DNA of 64,000 bases. Origin: NORP110 sp051251595. Its GTDB lineage: Bacteria > Pseudomonadota > Alphaproteobacteria > Rhodobacterales > Rhodobacteraceae. Positions 58,242 through 64,000 of this stretch are shown one piece after another (the first letter of the stretch is position 1; every line of letters begins with the position of its first letter). The notes beneath the pieces are model-generated. The model had not been told where the DNA came from, did not search any database, and saw only the letters and a list, made by a program, of their open reading frames with translations. The DNA lies in the NCBI GenBank assembly GCA_051251595.1, contig JBPOFA010000002.1:62001-126000 (forward strand). The letters run 5' to 3'. A program made the translations under genes and the position numbers.

Positions 58242-59012
58242 TCAAAGGATCTGGTTGAGGAACGTTTTCGTGCGTTCGTTTTGCGGGGAATCAAAGAAGG
58301 CGTCGGGGGTGTTTTCTTCGACGATCTGCCCGGCATCCATGAAAATCACCCGGTCCGCGACTTCGCGGGCAAAGCCCATTTCGTGGGTCACGCAGAGCAT
58401 CGTCATCCCGGTGTCGGCCAGCCCGACCATTGTATCGAGCACCTCGCCCACCATTTCAGGGTCAAGGGCTGATGTCGGCTCATCAAACAGCATCAAGCTT
58501 GGCTCCATGCACAGGGCACGTGCGATCGCGACGCGTTGTTGCTGTCCGCCTGAAAGCTGTCCGGGAAACTTGTCGGCCTGTTCGGGGATGCGGACCCGGG
58601 CCAGAAACTTCATCCCGATTTCACGCGCCTCATCTTTGCTGCGTTTCAAGACGCGGCGTTGTGGCAGGATGCAGTTGTCCAGGACGGTCAAATGCGGAAA
58701 CAGATTGAAGTTTTGGAAAACCATGCCCGCATCCTGACGCAGTTTTTCGACGTTTCTCATATCAGGGGTCAGTTCGATGTCCCCGACGGTAATCGACCCT
58801 TTTTGATGGGTTTCCAAATGGTTGATGCAGCGGATCAGGGTTGATTTCCCTGACCCGGACGGGCCGCAGATGACGATGCGCTCTCCGGCTTTTACGGTCA
58901 GGTTGATATCCTTGAGGACATGAAAATCCCCGTACCACTTGTTCACGCCGGTCAGTTTGACGGCGACCTGAGTGCTTGCCGCTTGGGGCTTTGTCAGTTC
59001 TGTATCGTTCAT
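58242..59012 (-). CDS. Amino-acid-type ABC transporter ATP-binding protein
   Basis: A 256-residue GlnQ/HisP-type ATPase: Walker A GPSGSGKST (about residues 50-58), Q-loop region MVFQNFNLFPHLTVLDN, signature LSGGQQQRVAIARAL, Walker B LMLFDEPTSALD and the switch His in VTHEMGFAREVADRV. ATG 59012 is chosen; the frame extends from 59135 through the operator region. First gene of the transporter operon, divergent from the RpiR regulator. Confidence 0.93.
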   Translation of the reverse strand: MNDTELTKPQAASTQVAVKLTGVNKWYGDFHVLKDINLTVKAGERIVICGPSGSGKSTLIRCINHLETHQKGSITVGDIELTPDMRNVEKLRQDAGMVFQNFNLFPHLTVLDNCILPQRRVLKRSKDEAREIGMKFLARVRIPEQADKFPGQLSGGQQQRVAIARALCMEPSLMLFDEPTSALDPEMVGEVLDTMVGLADTGMTMLCVTHEMGFAREVADRVIFMDAGQIVEENTPDAFFDSPQNERTKTFLNQIL

Positions 59013-59065
59013 TCGGACCGCGCTTTTCGTTTTTGGATGGGCGCAGTGATCGCAGCTTGGATCTG

Positions 59066-59087
59066 TTTTGGAAATGGATTTCCAAAA
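59066..59087. promoter_or_regulatory. RpiR-type operator 1 (22-base palindrome)
   Basis: A perfect palindrome with arms TTTTGGAAAT and its complement ATTTCCAAAA around GG. Core TGGAAA-N4-TTTCCA. It lies 54 bases before the ATPase start, near the transporter promoter. Confidence 0.6.
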
Positions 59088-59161
59088 CCTATCTGCGGCT
59101 GGACGTAAAACGGCTATATGATGTGCGGATCGCAAGGTGGTCGGCTAAATTTTGATCAAAC

Positions 59162-59177
59162 TGGAAAGGAATTTCCA
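59162..59177. promoter_or_regulatory. RpiR-type operator 2
   Basis: TGGAAAGGAATTTCCA has the same core and spacing (TGGAAA-N4-TTTCCA) as operator 1 and lies 44 bases before the RpiR start codon. A further half-site, TTTGGAAA, follows at 59191-59198. Two like sites, one towards each gene, suggest one protein controls both. Confidence 0.6.
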
Positions 59178-59220
59178 TAAATACCTTGACTTTGGAAAGG
59201 GGCAGTGCTGCGCATAGGCC

Positions 59221-60057
59221 ATGTCTCATTTTCGCCAACGCATCACACAAAACTACTCTGATCTAACCCGCCGGGAATGCCAGGTTGCCGATATGTTGAT
59301 CGCCAGCCCAGAATTGACGCTGCTCAATTCTGCTTCGGATCTTGCCCGAATGGCCGGGGTTTCCAATTCCACGGTAACCCGTTTTGCCAAGAACCTGGGG
59401 TTCGACAGTTTTGATGCCATGCGCCGCGCCATGCGTCAGGAGTTTTCACAAGGATCCCCCTTGAGGATGATGAGCCAAACTCCGGGGCCAAACAGTTCAG
59501 ACCTCATTGCAGATTTCGCCCGCCAAGAAGCGACCGTCCTGGATGGTGCATTCGCCAATCTGGATCACGACCTGTTAGAGGCGGCAAGTGACGCGCTGGT
59601 CAAAGCGCCAAACCTGGGGTTTCTGGGGATGCGCAACAGCCATTTCTTTGCGTCCTATGCGTTTTGGCAATTCGTTCAGTTTCGCCCCAACACACGGTTG
59701 ATCGCCGGGGCAGGGGAAACCAGTGCCGAGCATTTGGCCGGGTTTCAAAAGGGCGATCTGGTAATGATTGTCGGCGTTCGCCGGATCGTAGGAAAGCTGC
59801 GGGCCTGTATCGATATCCTGGCCGATGCCGGGGTCGATATACTGTTGATCACGGACGAAAGCTCTCTTGATCTATCGCCGCGGACCCGATGGACCATCGT
59901 TTGCCCGGTTGAGAACGGCTATGTCTTTGACAGCTACTCCGGCATTCTTGGGGTCTTGCGCTTGCTGGCCTACGCCGCGTTGCAAAAAACTGGGCCCGAG
60001 GGGCTTGCCTATATGGCCACGATAGAAAGTCATCATGGCCGCCTGAACGAACTATAA
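59221..60057 (+). CDS. MurR/RpiR-family transcriptional regulator
   Basis: A 278-residue regulator: helix-turn-helix (about residues 32-60, LNSASDLARMAGVSNSTVTR then FAKNLGF) followed by a SIS sugar-phosphate-binding domain (LGFLGMRNSHFFASYAFWQF, GDLVMIVGVRRI, VDILLITDESSLD). It is divergent from the ABC operon with two palindromic operators between them, so it most likely controls that operon. The ligand may be a sugar-phosphate-like compound, in contrast with the amino-acid-type transporter. Confidence 0.9.
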   Translation: MSHFRQRITQNYSDLTRRECQVADMLIASPELTLLNSASDLARMAGVSNSTVTRFAKNLGFDSFDAMRRAMRQEFSQGSPLRMMSQTPGPNSSDLIADFARQEATVLDGAFANLDHDLLEAASDALVKAPNLGFLGMRNSHFFASYAFWQFVQFRPNTRLIAGAGETSAEHLAGFQKGDLVMIVGVRRIVGKLRACIDILADAGVDILLITDESSLDLSPRTRWTIVCPVENGYVFDSYSGILGVLRLLAYAALQKTGPEGLAYMATIESHHGRLNEL

Positions 60058-60313
60058 GCCATCGGGCGTCGGAAAAATCCCGAAAGGGCGGTGCTTGCAC
60101 CGTTCTCAATACGGTTTTTGCTGTGATTGGGGCCTTTTTCCTGGGGTTGCCGCGATAAGGCTTGCAATCATCCGCCATCTGCACTAACTGCGCCCAATCT
60201 AAATCCGCAGGCGGGATTTGGGCCTTTTGGGGAGAAATCCCAAACGGTCCGCCGGTTGGGCAAATGCCCTTATCACCCCGCCCAAGGCTTGAAACCGGAA
60301 AAGGAAGAAAAAC
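60058..60313 (+). promoter_or_regulatory. Leader and promoter region of rpsB
   Basis: A 256-base gap before rpsB. It has a 7-base stem GGGATTT (60213-60219) with AAATCCC (60235-60241) and an AAAGGAAGAAA site before the ATG. Leaders of rpsB are used for S2 autoregulation in other bacteria; a structure of that kind cannot be proved from this sequence alone. Confidence 0.4.
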
Positions 60314-61123
60314 ATGGCTTTGCCTGAATTTACTTTGCGTCAACTGTTGGAAGCGGGCGTACACTTTGGTCACCAGACACCTCGTTGGAACCCACGTATG
60401 GGTGAATACATCTATGGTGCACGTAACGGCATTCACATTCTTGACCTGACACAGACTGTTCCAATGTTGGACGCTGCGTTGAACGTCATCCGTGAAACTG
60501 TTGCAAAAGGCGGCAGCATTCTTTTCGTCGGCACCAAGCGTCAGGCTCAACGCCCGATCGCTGAAGCTGCTGAGAAAAGCGCACAGTATTACATGAACCA
60601 CCGCTGGTTGGGCGGAACGCTGACAAACTGGCAGACTGTTTCACAGTCTATCAAGCGTCTGAAAGATTACGATGAGCTTTTGGAATCCGGCGCAGAAGGC
60701 CTGACCAAGAAAGAACGTCTTGGCATGGAACGCCAGCAGGCGAAACTGCAGGCGTCTCTTGGTGGGATCCGCGAAATGGGCGGTCGTCCAGACCTGATCT
60801 TCGTGATCGACGTGAACAAAGAAGACCTGGCCATCGCCGAAGCGCAAAAGCTTGGCATTCCAGTGGTTGCTGTTGTTGACTCTAACTGTTCACCAGATGG
60901 CGTTGATTACGTCATTCCGGGCAACGACGACGCGGCCCGCGCGATTTCGCTTTATTGCGATCTGGCAGCACGTGCAGCGCTTGACGGTATGTCTGCGCAA
61001 CTTGGCGCGGCTGGCGTTGACATCGGTGCGATGGTTGAAGCCCCCGAAGAAGAAACTGTTGCAGAAGACGTGGTAGAAGCTACAGCAGAACCAGAAGCCG
61101 CGGCAGAAGAAGCCAAAGCCTGA
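60314..61123 (+). CDS. rpsB: 30S ribosomal protein S2
   Basis: A 269-residue small-subunit protein. Core: EFTLRQLLEAGVHFGHQTPR, YMNHRWLGGTLTNWQTV, GGIREMGGRPDLIFVIDV, and DSNCSPDGVDYVIPGNDDAA then RAISLYC. The C-terminal extension (about residues 230-269) is Ala/Glu-rich, as in many alphaproteobacteria. Followed by tsf after 74 bases, the universal order. Confidence 0.98.
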   Translation: MALPEFTLRQLLEAGVHFGHQTPRWNPRMGEYIYGARNGIHILDLTQTVPMLDAALNVIRETVAKGGSILFVGTKRQAQRPIAEAAEKSAQYYMNHRWLGGTLTNWQTVSQSIKRLKDYDELLESGAEGLTKKERLGMERQQAKLQASLGGIREMGGRPDLIFVIDVNKEDLAIAEAQKLGIPVVAVVDSNCSPDGVDYVIPGNDDAARAISLYCDLAARAALDGMSAQLGAAGVDIGAMVEAPEEETVAEDVVEATAEPEAAAEEAKA

Positions 61124-61197
61124 TTCATCTGAACAACGATTGGGGGCAGGGCGTATGTGCCCCCGATTAACCTTTTATACTTATTAGGAGAACCGAA

Positions 61198-62073
61198 ATG
61201 GCGATTACAGCCGCATTGGTGAAAGAACTGCGCGTTTCCACTGGCGCAGGTATGATGGACGCGAAAAAAGCCCTGACCGAAACCGATGGCGATATGGAAG
61301 CTGCGGTTGACTGGTTGCGGACCAAAGGTTTGGCGACAGCTGCCAAGAAATCCGGCCGCGTGGCGTCCGAAGGTCTTGTTGCCGTTGCAGTCAACGGTGG
61401 CAAAGGTGTTGCTGTCGAAGTGAACTCTGAAACTGACTTTGTTGGTAAGAACGCTGATTTCCAATCTATGGTTGGGTCAATCGCGACGGCTGCACTGGGC
61501 GTCGACGATGTCGAAGCGTTGAAGACAGCAGAGATTGACGGAAAATCCGTTGCTGACACGTTGACAGACGCCATCGCACGTATTGGCGAGAACATGACAT
61601 TGCGTCGTATGGCCAGCGTCGAAGGTGACGTTGTTGTGTCATATACACACAATGCTGTTGCTGGTGATCTTGGCGCGATTGGTGTTCTGGTTGCCCTTAA
61701 GGGTGCGGATAACGGTATTGGCCGTCAGATAGCTATGCACATCGCTGCGGCGAACCCTCAGTCCTTGGGTGAAGCTGATCTGGACCCAGCCGTTGTTGCA
61801 CGGGAAAAATCAGTTCTGACGGAACAGGCCCGTGAATCTGGCAAGCCAGAGCAGGTCATCGAAAAGATGATCGTTGGCCGGATGAAGAAATTCTTGTCCG
61901 AAGTCACGTTGCTGGGTCAATCTTTCGTTGTGAACCCAGACCTGACAGTTGGCGAAGCCGCCAAAGAAGCCGGCGTTGAAGTCGTTGGCTTTGTGCGGAT
62001 GGAAGTCGGCGAAGGTATTGAAAAGAAAGAAGAAGACTTCGCAGCAGAAGTTGCAAAAGTCGTCAAGGGCTAA
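61198..62073 (+). CDS. tsf: Elongation factor Ts
   Basis: Nucleotide exchange factor for EF-Tu. The 291 residues start ITAALVKELRVSTGAGMMDA and KKALTETDGDMEAAVDWL, have GVAVEVNSETDFVGKNADF (about residues 66-85), and MHIAAANPQSL, with LLGQSFVVNPDLTVGE near the end. ATG 61198 follows TTAGGAGAACC. Downstream is a hairpin without a T tract. Confidence 0.98.
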   Translation: MAITAALVKELRVSTGAGMMDAKKALTETDGDMEAAVDWLRTKGLATAAKKSGRVASEGLVAVAVNGGKGVAVEVNSETDFVGKNADFQSMVGSIATAALGVDDVEALKTAEIDGKSVADTLTDAIARIGENMTLRRMASVEGDVVVSYTHNAVAGDLGAIGVLVALKGADNGIGRQIAMHIAAANPQSLGEADLDPAVVAREKSVLTEQARESGKPEQVIEKMIVGRMKKFLSEVTLLGQSFVVNPDLTVGEAAKEAGVEVVGFVRMEVGEGIEKKEEDFAAEVAKVVKG

Positions 62074-62088
62074 GCCCTGATAAACAAC

Positions 62089-62116
62089 GGTGCAGCTGTT
62101 ATCACGCAGCTGCACC
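62089..62116. other. Hairpin after tsf without a T tract
   Basis: GGTGCAGCTG (62089-62098) and CAGCTGCACC (62107-62116) form a perfect 10-base-pair stem, loop 8. It has no T run, so it may stabilise the tsf mRNA end or act with Rho. Confidence 0.55.
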
Positions 62117-62197
62117 GATCTCGGCCGTATGGTCGCAGGGTGCTGACGGAACGAGTGTCAGACCACATATTTCAGTAAAATTGAACTTAACCCCGTG

Positions 62198-62641
62198 TCA
62201 GACGCGTTCTGCCAGATGGTTAATTATGCCTTGAATAGCAAGGACATAGCTTTGTGGGCCAAATCCACAGATTTGCCCGACGGCGACTTTGGAAATGTAG
62301 GATTTGTGCCGAAATTCCTCGCGTGCATGAATATTGGACAAATGCACTTCGACCAAAGGAACCTCTGCGGAAGCAATCGCATCCATCAATGCAATCGATG
62401 TATGCGTGAAGGCACCGGCATTCATGATCAAACCGTCCTTGGTGCCGCGCGCTTCATGGATCGCGTCAATCAGAACGCCTTCGTGGTTGGACTGCATGCA
62501 GGTGGCCTTGGCGCCAAGCTCTGCCGCGGTGCTGACGCACAGCTCATCAACTTCCTGAAGCGTTGTGCGACCGTAGACCTCTGGTTGCCGCAATCCCAAA
62601 AGGTTCAGGTTAGGGCCGTTCAACACAAGCAATGAAAACAT
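62198..62641 (-). CDS. aroQ: 3-dehydroquinate dehydratase, type II
   Basis: Third step of the shikimate pathway. The 147 residues have LVLNGPNLNLLGLRQPEVYG at the start (catalytic Tyr near residue 24), CMQSNHEGVLIDAIHEAR, IMNAGAFTHTSIALMDAI and EVHLSNIHAREEFRHKSYIS, the conserved active-site blocks of the small dodecameric enzyme. ATG 62641 is chosen; the ORF opens at 62668. Convergent with tsf. Confidence 0.95.
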   Translation of the reverse strand: MFSLLVLNGPNLNLLGLRQPEVYGRTTLQEVDELCVSTAAELGAKATCMQSNHEGVLIDAIHEARGTKDGLIMNAGAFTHTSIALMDAIASAEVPLVEVHLSNIHAREEFRHKSYISKVAVGQICGFGPQSYVLAIQGIINHLAERV

Positions 62642-63018
62642 TTTTATAATCCCAAAATTTCCGTGCACCGTTTTAGCGAAATTGTCAGCGCATTGTCGAG
62701 CAAAGAACTTCAGCGCGATGTTTCATCTCAACCAGGCTTGGCCAAGAGGCTGCGCGGCGGGCCAGGTTTTGCAGATTAGAATGACGGGGCGGGAATAAAT
62801 GTCTTGTAAAGTGTTCGGCAGAAAGCATGAGGTGGTCACGGTTGATATCTACATTTGCTTTGAGGTTTAAAGGGCTGATGTAAAAAGGATAAAAGTGCAT
62901 TCTCTGCAATTTTGAACTCAAACGAATATTAACATAATACTGATTATCGGAATAATAGATGTGACCACAAAGCCAAGTCCACCCTGTATCAAGATACGGT
63001 TTCCTGTACCTGTGTGCG
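62642..63018. other. 377-base region between aroQ and gntK without a called gene
   Basis: It is more AT-rich than its neighbours. It must hold the aroQ promoter (minus strand). Open frames of up to 138 codons (62685-63101, minus, running into gntK) and 38 codons (from GTG 62663, plus) exist, but neither has a good ribosome site or recognised motif, and the first overlaps gntK in another frame. A degraded gene is possible. Confidence 0.4.
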
Positions 63019-63516
63019 CTAGTCTTGCTGAATACGAGCCACCAGCTCTGCCACGATCGCCTCAGGGCTTTGATCAATGTCGACGCGCAGCGCGCTTTCA
63101 TCGGGCTCGGGCCGTTCCAGGGTTGCGAATTGGCTGTCCAAAAGCGACGGCGGCATGAAATGATCTTTTCGCTGCGCCATACGCTCGGCGATCAATTGCT
63201 TGGTGCCATCCAGAAAAAGAAAGGTCACCGGCCCGCCGGCATTGTCGCGGATGATGTCCCGGTAGCTGCGTTTCAGCGCGGAACATCCAATAACCACCGG
63301 CACGTCTTGTGCGGCAAGCGCTTGCCCAACCACCGCCAGCCACGGCGCGCGGTCGTCGTCATTCAGGGGGGTGCCTGCGCTCATCTTGGCGACGTTTTCT
63401 GCGGGGTGCAGATCATCGCCATCCACAAAGACCGCGCCGATTTGATCGGCGACCCCTGCCCCAATCGACGACTTGCCGCAACCTGACACCCCCATGACGA
63501 CAAAGCGCTGCATCAT
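63019..63516 (-). CDS. gntK: Gluconokinase
   Basis: Phosphorylates gluconate to 6-phosphogluconate. The 165-residue shikimate-kinase-like enzyme has the P-loop GVSGCGKSS (about residues 9-17), FVDGDDLHPAENVAKMSAGTPL and CSALKRSYRDIIR (about residues 83-95), and HFMPPSLLDSQFATLE, all typical of GntK. Its start overlaps the SDR stop by 4 bases, so the two genes act in gluconate or ketogluconate use. Confidence 0.93.
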   Translation of the reverse strand: MMQRFVVMGVSGCGKSSIGAGVADQIGAVFVDGDDLHPAENVAKMSAGTPLNDDDRAPWLAVVGQALAAQDVPVVIGCSALKRSYRDIIRDNAGGPVTFLFLDGTKQLIAERMAQRKDHFMPPSLLDSQFATLERPEPDESALRVDIDQSPEAIVAELVARIQQD

Positions 63517-64000
63517 AGGGACGCCGTGATGCCGCCATCCACGTAGACCGTGGTGCCATTGACGAATGACGAGGCCTCAGACGTCAGGAAGATACAGGCG
63601 CCGACCAGTTCCTCGACCTTGCCCCACCGAGATGCGGGGGTGCGCTTGGCCAGCCATTCGGAAAACTCTGGGTCCTGGACCAAGGCTGCGTTCAAGGGCG
63701 TGTCAAAATATCCCGGCGCCAGAGCATTACATTGCAGGCCATGTTGCGCCCAATCCGTGGCCATGCCTTTGGTCAGGTTCGCCACAGCGCCTTTTGTGGC
63801 GGTGTAAGGCGCGATGCCCGGCCGTGCGAGGGCCGTTTGCACGCTTGCGATATTGACGATTTTGCCTTGGCCGCGCTTGATCATATGGCGCGCGCAGGCC
63901 TGCCCCACATGGAACACTGTGGCGATATTGGTTTGCAGCAAACGCTCAAACGCGTCTGCGGGAAAATCTTCAAGCGTGGTGCGATGTTGCATGCCGGCAT
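63513..64000 (-). CDS. SDR-family oxidoreductase, gluconate 5-dehydrogenase-like, partial
   Basis: The gene runs off the right edge of the window. The visible C-terminal 162 residues include the start of the NAG motif (NAGMQHRTTLEDFP at the edge), the Ser/Tyr/Lys site IVNIASVQ and YTATKGAV, and the end ASSFVNGTTVYVDGGITASL. The Rossmann TGxxxGIG part lies outside. Coupling with gntK suggests a gluconate or idonate 5-dehydrogenase (IdnO/Gno), but other SDR substrates are possible. Confidence 0.85.
   Translation of the reverse strand, partial: AGMQHRTTLEDFPADAFERLLQTNIATVFHVGQACARHMIKRGQGKIVNIASVQTALARPGIAPYTATKGAVANLTKGMATDWAQHGLQCNALAPGYFDTPLNAALVQDPEFSEWLAKRTPASRWGKVEELVGACIFLTSEASSFVNGTTVYVDGGITASL

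Noticed and set aside
62089..62116. Classical intrinsic terminator after tsf
   Set aside because: The hairpin is good but has no T tract, so it is listed only as a hairpin.
62685..63101. 138-codon minus-strand frame between aroQ and gntK
   Set aside because: Overlaps the end of gntK in another frame, has no good ribosome site and no recognised motif; kept as an uncalled region.
1..64000. CRISPR arrays, transposases, integrases or prophage genes
   Set aside because: None were seen; the HNH gene belongs to a chromosomal family and does not mark a mobile element.

Overview
The window is a 64 kb piece of a chromosome from an alphaproteobacterium of the Rhodobacteraceae (Roseobacter group). This rests on gene order and on family-specific forms: the run DUF177-rpmF-plsX-fabH-ihfA-merR, the long two-part dCTP deaminase, cckA next to recA, a Mg-type HemB, OlsB-type ornithine lipid synthesis, a MttB-like methyltransferase, and GAAC-N7-GAAC (LexA) and TTAA-N7-TTAA (CtrA) sites. 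Nothing points to a plasmid, phage or genomic island. No transposase, integrase or CRISPR array was seen, and nearly all genes look like ordinary chromosomal genes in tight operons with many 4-base ATGA overlaps.

Layout. 0-6 kb: dcd, tRNA-Pro(GGG), and the minus-strand operon DUF177/rpmF/plsX/fabH/ihfA/merR (lipid synthesis, L32, IHF), with bamE divergent. 6-12.3 kb: msrB, olsB, uup, then a minus-strand unit of a PEP-mutase-like lyase, an unannotated 31-residue ORF and a MttB-like methyltransferase. 12.3-15 kb: a secreted protein with a PliG-like C-terminus, a CIA30-like protein, and soxR divergent from a VOC protein across a clear SoxR box. 15-19.4 kb: cysS, a free-standing copy of the CysS C-terminal domain, cimA, and an NDUFAF6-like protein. 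19.5-26.6 kb: a cobalamin region (cobB, cobA; divergent cbiD, cobK) whose rightward operon continues into alkA, an esterase and probably a GNAT gene. 26.8-32 kb: HNH nuclease, CheY-like protein, glk, guaB, rsmB-like. 32-38.8 kb: cckA behind a CtrA box, recA behind a LexA box, alaS, a DUF1330 protein. 38.9-48.5 kb: typA, SYLF lipoprotein, hemB, a membrane protein, mfd, Bcr-type MFS, FrnE-like DsbA. 48.6-52.7 kb: aquaporin/arsC pair, an orphan YejA-type binding protein, a likely small RNA, bdhA. 52.7-60 kb: argO-like exporter, DUF502 protein, psuG/psuK, and an amino-acid-type ABC transporter facing an RpiR regulator with two matching palindromic operators. 60-64 kb: rpsB, tsf, aroQ, gntK and a truncated SDR gene.

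The gene content is mostly housekeeping. The items most worth a second look are small or regulatory: a candidate ~77-nt sRNA at about 51760-51836 with its own promoter and terminator; the stand-alone CysS C-terminal domain coupled to cimA; a strongly translated-looking micro-ORF between the lyase and MttB-like genes; and the paired TGGAAA-N4-TTTCCA operators of the RpiR/ABC locus. I did not find a convincing wholly new multigene system. Family calls were made by reading the protein sequences, without database searches.
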